NCBI RefSeq assembly: GCF_900115225.1
Contig: NZ_FOVR01000004.1
Span: 310,001-374,000, forward strand
Direction of reading: 5' to 3'
Length of the DNA stretch: 64,000 nt
Origin: Cohaesibacter marisflavi
GTDB lineage: Bacteria; Pseudomonadota; Alphaproteobacteria; Rhizobiales; Cohaesibacteraceae
Each line of letters starts with the position of its first letter. Within the stretch, counting starts at the first letter, position 1. Positions 18,401 to 27,158 of the stretch are shown here, piece after piece. The notes beneath the pieces were generated by a model that saw only the letters and a list, made by a program, of their open reading frames with translations, searched no databases and was not told where the DNA came from. The position numbers and the translations under genes were made by a program.

Positions 18401-20002
18401 ATGCGTATCCCGATGTCTCTATCTCGCCGTTCATTTCTGGCTGCTACTGCGGCAACCACTCTGGTATCGTTAAGCCAAATCGCACAAGCCGCAGGCACCA
18501 ATGAAGAAGCTGCGCAGCCAGCAACGCCTGCTGCGGATTTCAGCTTTGACAGCATGTCGGCCGAAATGGAGATACTGGCATCAAAGGACTATGTTGCTCC
18601 ACAGGCGTCTGACAAGGCCTATCTCAACGATCTGACCTATGATGCCTATCGCCTGATCCGCTACAACCCGGAGAAGGCCAAACTGGCAGATATCGACAAA
18701 TCGGCTTTTCGTCTGCATGCCTTCCATATGGGGTGGCTGTTCAAAACGCCGGTTGCCCTTTACGAGGTCTCTGATGGCAAGGCAACACCGGTCAGCTTCA
18801 GCACCGACGACTTCATCTATGAACGTCAGGTCAGGGACATGGTGCCCGAGCATGTGACCCTGCCAGGCATTGCCGGTTTTCGCCTGCATCATCCTCTGAA
18901 CCGACCCGATGTGTTTGACGAACTGATCGCCTTTCAGGGCGCCTCCTATTTTCGGGCACTGGGCAAAGGCTCGGTTTATGGCCTGTCCGCACGCGGACTC
19001 GCCATCAATACCGGAGGCTCGGAGCCGGAAGAATTTCCGGTCTTCACCCGCTTTTATGTAGAGCGCCCCAAATCGGCAGAACAGAGCATCACGATCTATG
19101 CAGCACTGGAGAGCCCATCTGTCACAGGAGCCTTTCGCTTTGAAATCGCTCCGGGGGACAATACGGTCATTGATACGACCGCCCGCCTCTATCTGCGAGA
19201 AGACATTCCTCAGCTCGGCCTGGCGCCACTGACGTCCATGTTCCTGTTTGCAGAGCGCAATCGCGATGCGTTTGATGACTATCGCCCCAATGTGCATGAC
19301 AGCGATGGCCTTGAGATCATAAAGCAGAATGGCGAGCGTGTCTGGCGTCCGCTATCCAACCCGCCAATGCTGGCCTCAAGTTACTTTGCAGAACAGTCCC
19401 CCAAGAGCTTTGCCTTGTTGCAGCGTGATCGGAATTTCGATCATTTTCAGGATGTCTCTGCCCTTTATGAGCGCCGTCCGTCGCTGCGCATCGAACCAAA
19501 GGGGGATTGGGGCAAAGGCTCGGTACGACTGGTCGAGATACCGTCCGAACTGGAGGTGAACGACAATATCGTCGCTTTCTGGGTGCCGGAAAAGGGTGGC
19601 AAAGCAGGCCAACGCTATGAATATGCCTATCGGATGCATTGGGGTGATCTGCCCGCCAGTGCAGCTGAAGGCCTCGCATATGTGCTTGAAACCCGTTCGG
19701 GTGCTGGCGGGGTGTCAGGTGTCGAGAATAAAGATGGCACCCGCAAATTTGTCATCGACTTCAAGGATGGGCTTTTGGCAGATCTGCCAGCCAGTGAAGT
19801 GGATAAAGTCAAGATCAACAGCAACATCATGCATGGTGAAATCAAGACTCAGGCTCTCACCCCGATCCCAGAAGAAAGGGTTTGGCGCCTCGTCATGGAT
19901 GTCTCCGCTCCAGAAGGAAACATCGTGGAAATGACGACACATCTGTCCGGTTTCGATCGACGACTGACCGAGACATGGGCGTATCAATGGATCAATCAAT
20001 AA
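18401..20002 (+). CDS. opgG: Periplasmic glucan biosynthesis protein OpgG (MdoG)
   Basis: Periplasmic protein needed to make osmoregulated periplasmic glucans, probably shaping or branching the glucan backbone. It has 533 residues. The signal peptide MSLSRRSFLAATAATTLVS has a twin-arginine motif (SRRSFLA). The mature protein matches the family: RYNPEKAKL, AFHMGWLFKTPVALYEV, LRLH-type FRLHHPLNRPDVFDE, and the C-terminal SGFDRRLTETWAYQW. An alternative ATG at 18413 would start directly at MSLSRRSF. opgH follows after 47 bases, so the two form an operon. Confidence 0.95.
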   Translation: MRIPMSLSRRSFLAATAATTLVSLSQIAQAAGTNEEAAQPATPAADFSFDSMSAEMEILASKDYVAPQASDKAYLNDLTYDAYRLIRYNPEKAKLADIDKSAFRLHAFHMGWLFKTPVALYEVSDGKATPVSFSTDDFIYERQVRDMVPEHVTLPGIAGFRLHHPLNRPDVFDELIAFQGASYFRALGKGSVYGLSARGLAINTGGSEPEEFPVFTRFYVERPKSAEQSITIYAALESPSVTGAFRFEIAPGDNTVIDTTARLYLREDIPQLGLAPLTSMFLFAERNRDAFDDYRPNVHDSDGLEIIKQNGERVWRPLSNPPMLASSYFAEQSPKSFALLQRDRNFDHFQDVSALYERRPSLRIEPKGDWGKGSVRLVEIPSELEVNDNIVAFWVPEKGGKAGQRYEYAYRMHWGDLPASAAEGLAYVLETRSGAGGVSGVENKDGTRKFVIDFKDGLLADLPASEVDKVKINSNIMHGEIKTQALTPIPEERVWRLVMDVSAPEGNIVEMTTHLSGFDRRLTETWAYQWINQ

Positions 20003-20049
20003 GTCTCTGGAAGAACCAACTTTTGCAATCGTAAATCAAGGTGACGACA

Positions 20050-20208
20050 ATGACATTTGATGAATTAACATCTGGCCCCTGCGCTTTGCCGCGCGCGCCT
20101 ATGATCATGCCAACTCAGACTCTGGAACGCCCCAAGCGGAACCGCTACAGGCTGATGGTCAACATCCGGCACTTGCTTCGGACCACCGTAAAGCTGTCCG
20201 GTGTGTGA
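20050..20208 (+). pseudogene. opgH: Detached N-terminal segment of OpgH in another reading frame
   Basis: Codes 52 residues starting MTFDELTSGPCALPRAPMIM and running to a TGA at 20206-20208. It contains PRAPMIMPTQTLERP, resembling the PxAPLAMPxQ segment that opens alphaproteobacterial MdoH/OpgH proteins. Its ATG has a good ribosome binding site (AAGGTG, 6 bases upstream), better than any in front of the body of the gene. The body continues in the next frame and overlaps this segment by 8 bases, or 17 counting from its last upstream stop at 20189. A single-base shift within 20192-20208 would join the two parts. It may be a mutation, an assembly error or translational coupling. Confidence 0.6.
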
Positions 20209-22033
20209 GACTAGAAAGATGAAAAAACTGGGGCTCTATCTGTTGCGGGGCGGCACCATTGCCGCAAGTCTCGCTGTGGGAGTGATCGCTTTCTTCACCT
20301 TTTTGCAGGTGGTTGCCGTTAACGGCATCAATTTGATCGACATTGCTCTCTCCCTCCTCATTCTGGTCTCCACCATCTGGTTGGCCTGGGGCGGGATGCA
20401 GGGCATTATCGGCCTGACATCCTCTGCAAAGCGCCCCTTGAAGCATGGAGCCGGATGGATCAGCGGCAGGACGGTCGTCCTGATGCCGGTCTATAACGAA
20501 GACCCGCTCATGTCCTTCACCCGCCTTGCCGCAATGGACAAGTCCATCAAACAAGCCGACGCTGAAGCCAATATCCACTTTGCGATCCTCTCGGATACGC
20601 GTGACAATGCCATTGCACAACAAGAGGAAGACCTGTTTGTGCGGCTTGTCGAGGAATGCAACGGCCGGGGGCGCTTCTTCTATCGCCGCAGAGCCCAGAA
20701 TGTCGGCAAGAAGGCGGGCAATGTAGAGGAATTCTTCGAGCAATCCGGTGGCGCCTATGACTATGCTGTCATTCTGGATGCCGACAGCCTGATGGAAGGG
20801 CAAACCATTCTGGAAATGATCCGGCGCATGGAAGCGGAGCCGCGTTTGGGACTTCTGCAAACCCTGCCCAAGATTATTCGGGCTGAAACTCGATTCGGGC
20901 GGGCGATGCAATTCGCCGCCTCTTTCTATTCCCCCGTCTTTTGCCGCGGCTTAGCCATGCTGCAAGGCAAAACCGGCCCATTCTGGGGGCATAACGCCAT
21001 TGTGCGCGTGCAAGCCTTCGTCCAGTCCTGCGGCTTACCGGTCTTGCAGGGCATGCCCCCTTTTGGCGGTCATATCATGAGCCACGATTATGTAGAAGCC
21101 GCTCTTCTGGCTCGGGCAGGCTGGATTGTGAGAGTTGATGATGATCTGGAAGGCTCATTCGAGGAAGGTCCCGAGAATGTGATAGACCATGCAAAACGCG
21201 ATCGTCGCTGGTGTCAGGGCAACCTGCAGCATGCGCGCATCATAACAGCGCCGGGCCTCAAGGCATGGTCACGTTTTGTTTTCGCGCAAGGCATTATGGC
21301 CTATATCGCGCCTCTGTTCTGGCTGGTCTTTTTGCTGGTTTCCATTCTTGCCCCCTATTTTGACGTTCAGCCCGACTATTTCCCCGAAGCCAACTGGCCA
21401 ATCCCCTATATCCCACCGTCAATGACATTCGAAGCTCTCAGCTTGCTGGTCGGAATCTTTGGCCTGCTGCTCTTGCCCAAGCTCTTGGTGGCTGTAAAAG
21501 CCTCGTTGACGGGACAGGCATCCTCATTTGGCGGCATTGGCAAGGTCTTCGTCTCAACTCTGTTTGAAGTGCTACTCTCTTCCCTCATCGCCCCGATCGT
21601 CATGCTCTTTACGACCCGCTCTGTCTATCAGGTCTTGATGGGCAAGGACGGTGGCTGGCCCACCAACAATCGGGGGGATGGTCAATTGAGCTGGCGCGAG
21701 AGCTTTTTCGCATCAAGCTGGATTTCTCTGGTTGGGCTATGCGGACTGCTCGTTGCCTATCAACTGACACCAAGCATTCTATACTGGCTCCTGCCGGTTG
21801 CCCTGCCCATTGCATTTGCGCCGGTCATCCTGTGGTGGAGTTCCCGCGTTGGCACAAACACATGCTTCACCGTTCCTGCCGACAGGAACAATCCGCCAAT
21901 CGTGGATCTGCATGACGCGCTGGTGGAAAAATGGACATTGGTCAAACCAAAGGAGTTGCCTCAAGAGGACACTGCGGGGAAAGACCAACAGTCAGAGGGC
22001 AGCACTGTCCCCCATCTTGTGCCCTCCTCCTGA
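20201..22033 (+). CDS. opgH: Glucan biosynthesis glucosyltransferase OpgH (MdoH), main body
   Basis: Inner-membrane processive glycosyltransferase (GT2) that polymerises UDP-glucose into periplasmic glucan. Read from GTG 20201 it has 610 residues, from ATG 20219 604. Two membrane helices (residues about 10-65) precede the GT2 domain, which has VLMPVYNEDP, the metal-binding VILDADSLMEG, GHNAIVRVQAF, SHDYVEAALL and the RRWCQGN motif; four or more helices follow. The expected N-terminal cytoplasmic leader lies in the preceding frame at 20050-20208. Neither start in this frame has a strong ribosome binding site. It follows opgG in the same direction. Confidence 0.93.
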   Translation: MCETRKMKKLGLYLLRGGTIAASLAVGVIAFFTFLQVVAVNGINLIDIALSLLILVSTIWLAWGGMQGIIGLTSSAKRPLKHGAGWISGRTVVLMPVYNEDPLMSFTRLAAMDKSIKQADAEANIHFAILSDTRDNAIAQQEEDLFVRLVEECNGRGRFFYRRRAQNVGKKAGNVEEFFEQSGGAYDYAVILDADSLMEGQTILEMIRRMEAEPRLGLLQTLPKIIRAETRFGRAMQFAASFYSPVFCRGLAMLQGKTGPFWGHNAIVRVQAFVQSCGLPVLQGMPPFGGHIMSHDYVEAALLARAGWIVRVDDDLEGSFEEGPENVIDHAKRDRRWCQGNLQHARIITAPGLKAWSRFVFAQGIMAYIAPLFWLVFLLVSILAPYFDVQPDYFPEANWPIPYIPPSMTFEALSLLVGIFGLLLLPKLLVAVKASLTGQASSFGGIGKVFVSTLFEVLLSSLIAPIVMLFTTRSVYQVLMGKDGGWPTNNRGDGQLSWRESFFASSWISLVGLCGLLVAYQLTPSILYWLLPVALPIAFAPVILWWSSRVGTNTCFTVPADRNNPPIVDLHDALVEKWTLVKPKELPQEDTAGKDQQSEGSTVPHLVPSS

Positions 22034-22057
22034 GCAAGTCCCCCCCAACAAACAAAA

Positions 22058-22101
22058 ATGCGGGATTTGCAAAAAACCAAAAGGTCCAGCAAATCCCGCA
22101 T
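22058..22101 (-). terminator. Terminator of guaB
   Basis: ATGCGGGATTTGC at 22058-22070 and GCAAATCCCGCAT at 22089-22101 form a perfect 13-base-pair stem around an 18-base loop. On the minus strand the stem is followed by TTTTTGTTTG. It sits between the convergent opgH and guaB stops and could also stop opgH transcripts. Confidence 0.85.
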
Positions 22102-22136
22102 CAAATAATCATGTGCCATCAGGCAAAAGCGAACGG

Positions 22137-23639
22137 TTACACCGTCGTGCCGTAATTCGGGCTTTCTCTTGTGATCGTCACATCATGCGCGTGACTTTCG
22201 CGCAAGGAGGCAGAAGAGATGCGGACGAATTTCGCGCGGTTGCGGAATTCTTCCAGATTAGCAGAGCCCGTATAGCCCATGGCAGCCTTCAGGCCACCGG
22301 CGAGCTGATGCAACACAGCCGAAGCAGAGCCCTTGTAAGGCACCTGACCTTCAACCCCTTCAGGAACCAGCTTCAGGGTATCACGCACTTCCGCCTGGAA
22401 GTAACGGTCAGCCGAGCCGCGTGCCATGGCCCCGACAGAGCCCATACCGCGGTAGGATTTGAAGGAACGACCCTGATAGAGATAAACTTCTCCGGGGCTT
22501 TCGTCCGTACCAGCCAGAAGCGAACCGGCCATAGCCACCTGAGCACCACCGGCCAGAGCCTTGGCAAAGTCACCGGAGAATTTGATGCCACCATCAGCGA
22601 TGGTCGGAATGCCCTGCTCGGCCGCTGCCGTTGAACAGTCCATGACAGCGGTCAACTGAGGCACGCCAACACCGGCAACAATACGGGTCGTACAGATCGA
22701 GCCCGGCCCGATACCAACCTTGACCGCATCCGCACCGGCGTCAATCAATGCCTTGGTTGCATCAGCAGTGGCCACATTGCCTGCGATCAGCTGCACATTG
22801 TTGGTCTCTTTCTTGATGCGAGTCACAGCATCAAGCACACCCTGACTATGCCCATGCGCGGTATCAATGACCAATGCATCCACTTCAGCATCGATCAGCG
22901 CCATGGCGCGTTCGAAGCCGTCATCACCAACAGAACAGGCAGCAGCAGCGCGAAGACGGCCCTGCGCATCTTTACAGGCGTTGGGGTTGAGTCGGGACTT
23001 CTCGATATCTTTCACGGTGATCAGACCAACGCAATGGAATTTGTCATCGACAACAAGCAGCTTTTCAATGCGGTGCTGATGCAGCAGGCGCTTGGCTTCT
23101 TCCTGGTTGACCTGTTCAGTCACGGTTACCAGATTATCGCGGGTCATGAGTTCGTAAACGCGCTGATCCGGATCAGAGGCGAAACGCAAATCGCGGTGGG
23201 TCAGAATGCCGACGAGACGCCCGCCCTTTGAGCCGCTTTCCTTGCTGCCTTCAACAACAGGCACACCGGAGAAACCATATTTCTTGGTCAGGGCCTTGGC
23301 TTCAGCCACGGTATAGTCTGGCGTGATGGTCAACGGGTTGACGACCATGCCGCTTTCGAATTTCTTCACCTGGCGGACCTGCTCGGCCTGCTCTTCGTTG
23401 GTGAAGTTCTTATGGATAACACCCATGCCGCCAGCCTGCGCCATGGCGATTGCCATTTTTGCTTCTGTCACGGTGTCCATGGCCGAAGAAAGCAACGGCA
23501 GATTAAGCTCGATTTCTTTGGTCAGATTGGTGGTGATGGTAACCTGACCGGGCATGACGACCGAATGATCTGGCTGAAGCAGAACATCGTCAAAGGTCAA
23601 AGCCTCTTGTCCGGTGGAAGGATGAATGATGGTGGCCAT
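22137..23639 (-). CDS. guaB: Inosine-5'-monophosphate dehydrogenase
   Basis: NAD-dependent oxidation of IMP to XMP, the committed step of guanine nucleotide synthesis. From ATG 23639 (after GAGGAGAG) it has 500 residues. The TIM barrel is split by two CBS domains at about residues 95-205. The catalytic loop [11 protein letters not shown] with the active-site Cys, the IMP-binding [10 protein letters not shown] and the flap motif [10 protein letters not shown] are all present. guaA lies 10 kb away on the same strand with the glucan gene block in between. Confidence 0.98.
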   Translation of the reverse strand: MATIIHPSTGQEALTFDDVLLQPDHSVVMPGQVTITTNLTKEIELNLPLLSSAMDTVTEAKMAIAMAQAGGMGVIHKNFTNEEQAEQVRQVKKFESGMVVNPLTITPDYTVAEAKALTKKYGFSGVPVVEGSKESGSKGGRLVGILTHRDLRFASDPDQRVYELMTRDNLVTVTEQVNQEEAKRLLHQHRIEKLLVVDDKFHCVGLITVKDIEKSRLNPNACKDAQGRLRAAAACSVGDDGFERAMALIDAEVDALVIDTAHGHSQGVLDAVTRIKKETNNVQLIAGNVATADATKALIDAGADAVKVGIGPGSICTTRIVAGVGVPQLTAVMDCSTAAAEQGIPTIADGGIKFSGDFAKALAGGAQVAMAGSLLAGTDESPGEVYLYQGRSFKSYRGMGSVGAMARGSADRYFQAEVRDTLKLVPEGVEGQVPYKGSASAVLHQLAGGLKAAMGYTGSANLEEFRNRAKFVRISSASLRESHAHDVTITRESPNYGTTV

Positions 23640-24150
23640 GCCAACTCTCCTCTGAGTTTGGTCCACGCCACTTCATGGAAGCGTGAACGCGGTGCCAAAA
23701 GGATAAACGCCTCTGCCTTGCCCGCAAAAAAGCCACGAGCCTGAACACTTCAGACAGAAACAAAAGGATAGAAGTTGACGCTGGTCACTACCATGGTTGA
23801 AGGGACTTGCATAGAAGAAAAATTGTCCCTCAGCAGCTTTTTGCAGGTCCCAAAGCAATTGCGCAATAATTACAATGATTACGCCCCCTATTTTTGCCTA
23901 AAAAAACACACCCACCACCCAGAATTGTCAATTTTTATTCTGCCGCTTGCCAGACTCGAAGACAAATTCCCCGATGCAACAAAGGATTGAACTAAGGGAA
24001 AATACGTGAGGCATTTTAGCACAGGCCCAAATGATTTTTATCAAGTAAAAGAAACATATAGATCGAGAGAATGATCACGCATGGCACATGAGGCGCCATA
24101 GTTTGCCCATTCATTTGCAAGCAAGTAAAACCACCCAGAGGAGACACCCA
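23640..24150. other. Divergent regulatory region between guaB and ubiTUV
   Basis: About 510 bases, A/T-rich between 23840 and 24070. It carries the FNR-type box listed separately and must hold the promoters of guaB (minus) and ubiT (plus). No gene is supported. Confidence 0.4.
24031..24044 (+). promoter_or_regulatory. FNR/FixK-type binding site before ubiTUV
   Basis: ATGATTTTTATCAA matches the FNR/FixK/FnrL consensus TTGAT-N4-ATCAA in 9 of the 10 defined bases, with the correct 4-base spacer. It is 107 bases upstream of the ubiT start. The operon behind it makes ubiquinone without oxygen, so control by an anaerobic activator is consistent. No binding data are available. Confidence 0.7.
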
Positions 24151-24741
24151 ATGTCAAACGGAACGGTGCGCAGTTTTCCGCCAATCGTCGCACGCTTCAC
24201 GCGCTATCTTCCTCTTCTGCCTCTGGAACGGCTCATTGCCGAGGTCGCAAACCGAGTCGCCGGTCAGCATCCTGAATTCTTCGACCGGCTCGATGACTAT
24301 GCGAAAAAATCCTTTGTTATTGTGCCCACTGATCTCGACTGGGTCGCCTGCATGACCTTTCATAACGAAAAGGTACAGCTGCGTCTCTCCCGATCGTTGG
24401 AAAGCTTTCCCAATCGGGATGTTACGGTCACAGCTCCTTTTCTGTCGCTTGTCAGCCTGCTTGACGGAGAAGAGGATGGCGACGCCCTCTTCTTCTCGCG
24501 CGATCTGACCATTGAAGGGGATACCGAAGCCGTGCTCGCCCTGCGCAATGCGCTTGACGATGCTGAAATCGACTTCGTGCATGAGTGCTCCGCCATAGCG
24601 GGGCCTCTGAGCCGCCCGCTTGAATCAGGTGGCAAGCGCTTTATCGAAGCTCTCAAGAAGAGCGCCTTCATGCGCGGCGCCCAAGAGGAATCCCCAAGCC
24701 ACCCCACAATGGATGGCATGCCGGGCCCATATCCGACCTGA
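24151..24741 (+). CDS. ubiT: UbiT, SCP2-domain accessory factor of anaerobic ubiquinone synthesis
   Basis: A 196-residue SCP2-type lipid-binding protein, homologous to E. coli YhbT/UbiT, which binds isoprenoid quinone intermediates for the oxygen-independent ubiquinone pathway. The N-terminal FPPIVARFTRYLPLLPLERLIAEVANRV and central FVIVPTDLDWVACMTF with DVTVTAPFLSLVSLLDGEEDGDALFFSRDLTIEGDTEAVLALRN are typical. The ATG at 24151 follows AGAGGAGA; an earlier in-frame start at 24088 lacks a site. ubiU and ubiV follow directly with short gaps (34 and 19 bases), which fixes the identification. Confidence 0.93.
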   Translation: MSNGTVRSFPPIVARFTRYLPLLPLERLIAEVANRVAGQHPEFFDRLDDYAKKSFVIVPTDLDWVACMTFHNEKVQLRLSRSLESFPNRDVTVTAPFLSLVSLLDGEEDGDALFFSRDLTIEGDTEAVLALRNALDDAEIDFVHECSAIAGPLSRPLESGGKRFIEALKKSAFMRGAQEESPSHPTMDGMPGPYPT

Positions 24742-24775
24742 TAGAACCACTCAGCAAGCTTTGGAATAGAAACCT

Positions 24776-25771
24776 ATGTCACAAAAAGCCATGGAGCTGG
24801 TCTGCCCAGCCGGAACCCCTGCGGCGCTGCGTACGGCAGTGGATGCGGGTGCGGATACCATTTACTGCGGTTTTCGCGACCAAACCAACGCCCGCAACTT
24901 CCCCGGCCTCAACTTTTCTCGCAAAGAAATGCAGCAAGGCATTGAATATGCTGGAAAAAATGGATCGAAAGTGCTGGTTGCCGTCAATACCTTCGCCCAA
25001 GCTGGCAACATGGATCTCTGGTACAAGGCCATCGATGATGTGGCTGCATCAGATGCCCATGCGATCATACTGGCCGACATCGGCCTGCTCGATTATGCCG
25101 CCAGCAAGCATCCGGATTTGCGCGTCCATCTTTCGGTGCAGGCTGCCGCTGCCAATGCTGACATGATCAATTATTATGCCAGAGAATTCGGCGCCAAGCG
25201 TGTGGTTCTGCCGCGCGTCCTGACGGTTCAGGAAATCGCAGCCATCAACAAGGAGATCTCCTGCGAAACGGAAGTCTTCATCTTTGGTGGCCTTTGCGTC
25301 ATGGCCGAAGGGCGCTGCTCCCTCTCCTCCTATTGCACCGGAAAATCGCCCAACATCAACGGCGTTTGCTCGCCTCCGGGCTCGGTGAAATATGAAGACC
25401 ATGGCACCCATCTGGAAAGCACGCTGGAAGGTATTACCATCAACCAGTATCCCAAGGGAGAAGCGGCTGCCTATCCGACCCTGTGCAAAGGGCGTTTCGA
25501 GTCTCTGGGCGAGACCGGCTATGTGTTTGAAGATCCTGTCAGCCTCAACGCAGCCCAGATCCTGCCGCAATTGCAGGAAGCCGGCGTGACGGCCCTCAAG
25601 ATCGAAGGACGCCAGCGTGGCAAGGCCTATATGGCGCAAGTGGTCAAGAGCTTCCGTCAAGCAGTGGATGCGGTGGCGGCAGGCCGGAGCATTGATCTTG
25701 ATGCCCTGCTGGCGCCAATGACCGAAGGCCAGAAGAGCACCAAAGGCTCATACCAGAAGACATGGCGCTAA
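24776..25771 (+). CDS. ubiU: UbiU, [4Fe-4S] U32 protein of oxygen-independent ubiquinone hydroxylation
   Basis: Peptidase-U32-family protein that with UbiV hydroxylates ubiquinone precursors without O2. In its 331 residues, Cys174, Cys181, Cys198 and Cys237 have spacings of 7, 17 and 39 residues, equal to those of the four cluster ligands known in E. coli UbiU (169, 176, 193, 232). The N-terminus MELVCPAGTPAALRTAVDAGAD is the family's first strand and helix. It is the middle gene of ubiTUV. Confidence 0.96.
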   Translation: MSQKAMELVCPAGTPAALRTAVDAGADTIYCGFRDQTNARNFPGLNFSRKEMQQGIEYAGKNGSKVLVAVNTFAQAGNMDLWYKAIDDVAASDAHAIILADIGLLDYAASKHPDLRVHLSVQAAAANADMINYYAREFGAKRVVLPRVLTVQEIAAINKEISCETEVFIFGGLCVMAEGRCSLSSYCTGKSPNINGVCSPPGSVKYEDHGTHLESTLEGITINQYPKGEAAAYPTLCKGRFESLGETGYVFEDPVSLNAAQILPQLQEAGVTALKIEGRQRGKAYMAQVVKSFRQAVDAVAAGRSIDLDALLAPMTEGQKSTKGSYQKTWR

Positions 25772-25790
25772 CGCTCAAGGGAGAAAAGCA

Positions 25791-26702
25791 ATGAAAAACA
25801 CTGAACTCACCCTTGGCCCCTGCCTCTTCAACTGGTCCGAGGCCAACTGGCGCGATTTCTATTTCAAAATGGCAGATGAATCCGATTTCGATCTCATCTA
25901 TATCGGCGAAGCCGTCTGCTCAAAGCGCCTGCCCTTCCGCAACAATGTGCTGCCAGATATTCTCGAACGCATGGAAGCGGCGGGCAAGAAAGTCATCATA
26001 TCGACGCTGGCCCTTGTCACCACCAAGCCTGAACGCAAGGTGCTGCGCGAACAATGCGAACAAGACATGTGGAGCGTTGAGGCCAACGACCTCACCGCCA
26101 TGGCCTTTCTCAAAGACCGAAAATTCGTCATCGGCCCCTATATCAACATCTATAATGAAGCAACGATAACCTCGCTCGCAAAACGCGGAGCCGAACGCTT
26201 CGTCATGCCACCCGAGGTGCCTGCCGAAACGATCGCCCAGTTGATCAAGGCCGCCCCCGAACCCAAATATGAAATGCAGGTCTTTGGCCGGCTTCCTTTG
26301 GCCCTTTCAGCCCGTTGCTATCATGCCCGCCTGCACAATCTACACAAGGACAGCTGTCGCTTCGTTTGTGATCAGGATCCCGATGGTCGGGAGGTCAAGA
26401 GTCTCACGGGGCAGCCCTTCCTTGCAGTCAATGGCATCCAAACCATGTCCTATGGCTCACAGTTGCTGCTGGAAGAGCTTCCGGCTCTGGCTGCGGCAGG
26501 TGTAAACGCCTTCCGTCTTTCGCCCCACACGGGCGATATGCTCGGCGTTGCGCGCATTTTCCGCTCTGTAATGAAGGACGAGATGGACGCAGCAGAAGCG
26601 CGCGCCAAAATCGGCGAACTGATGCCGTCCCATCATTTCATCAATGGCTACAGCCACGGCGCCCCGGGCATGGCGCAAATCGAAGACGCTCTGGCGCTCT
26701 AG
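25791..26702 (+). CDS. ubiV: UbiV, [4Fe-4S] U32 protein of oxygen-independent ubiquinone hydroxylation
   Basis: Partner of UbiU. In its 303 residues the cysteines Cys43, Cys176, Cys189 and Cys193 match the pattern of the E. coli UbiV cluster ligands (39, 180, 193, 197); the last three have identical spacing (13 and 4). The start LTLGPCLFNWS and FDLIYIGEAVCSKRLPF are typical. GGGAGAAAA precedes the start. The full ubiTUV set indicates that the organism can respire with ubiquinone under low oxygen. Confidence 0.96.
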   Translation: MKNTELTLGPCLFNWSEANWRDFYFKMADESDFDLIYIGEAVCSKRLPFRNNVLPDILERMEAAGKKVIISTLALVTTKPERKVLREQCEQDMWSVEANDLTAMAFLKDRKFVIGPYINIYNEATITSLAKRGAERFVMPPEVPAETIAQLIKAAPEPKYEMQVFGRLPLALSARCYHARLHNLHKDSCRFVCDQDPDGREVKSLTGQPFLAVNGIQTMSYGSQLLLEELPALAAAGVNAFRLSPHTGDMLGVARIFRSVMKDEMDAAEARAKIGELMPSHHFINGYSHGAPGMAQIEDALAL

Positions 26703-26722
26703 CGCTCTTCCACTGGGCTCTA

Positions 26723-26749
26723 GCTTTTAGCCTTATGGCGACTAAAAGC
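26723..26749 (+). terminator. Hairpin after ubiV
   Basis: GCTTTTAG at 26723-26730 pairs with CTAAAAGC at 26742-26749, 20 bases after the ubiV stop. No T-run follows, so it is either a weak terminator or an RNA-protecting hairpin. Confidence 0.4.
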
Positions 26750-26762
26750 AGACAAATAAAAA

Positions 26763-26786
26763 CGGGCTCCAGCATGCTGGGGCCCG
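26763..26786 (-). terminator. Terminator of the Sel1-like gene
   Basis: CGGGCTCCAG and CTGGGGCCCG flank a 4-base loop (CATG), with one G-T pair. Read on the minus strand it is followed by TTTTTATTTG, a typical intrinsic terminator tail. Confidence 0.75.
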
Positions 26787-26891
26787 CTAAATAGAAATAT
26801 TCATTTGATTGTCCGTTTGCACGCGATCTTTCGAATGTCACCCTTTGCCAAGAACCCGGTCGCATTGTCCTTGTCGGGCCAAACAAAAAAC

Positions 26892-27158
26892 CTAGTGCAG
26901 ACGGATCCACTCCCGCGCTTCGCGCTGTGCTCTGGCAACGTCCAGAGATGACATTTCCTCAGCCAGTTCCTGACGACGAATTGCCGCTTCAACGACACCC
27001 TTCATTGCAGCCAGGTTGAACCATTTGTGTGCAGCAATCAGATCCGGCTCACCATTGTCGCCGATCGAGTGGGACAGGCCCAACTGAAAGAAAACCTCGC
27101 CAGTTGCTTCCTTGCCAGAGCCATGCAGCTCGCTTGCATTAAATTCCATCCGTGCCAT
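26892..27158 (-). CDS. Small Sel1-repeat-like protein
   Basis: An 88-residue protein with one recognisable Sel1-type helical pair (FFQLGLSHSIGDNGEPDLIAAHKWFNLAAMKGVVEA) followed by an amphipathic, charged C-terminal helix. Small single-repeat proteins of this kind occur in many alphaproteobacteria; no function is established. The ATG at 27158 is 7 bases after GGGGA. It has its own terminator. Confidence 0.75.
   Translation of the reverse strand: MARMEFNASELHGSGKEATGEVFFQLGLSHSIGDNGEPDLIAAHKWFNLAAMKGVVEAAIRRQELAEEMSSLDVARAQREAREWIRLH

Noticed and set aside
20192-20219. Programmed ribosomal frameshifting as the explanation of the opgH split
   Set aside because: No slippery run, no downstream pseudoknot that I could see and no re-pairing option for the tRNA on GTG in the shifted frame; mutation, sequence error or reinitiation are simpler.
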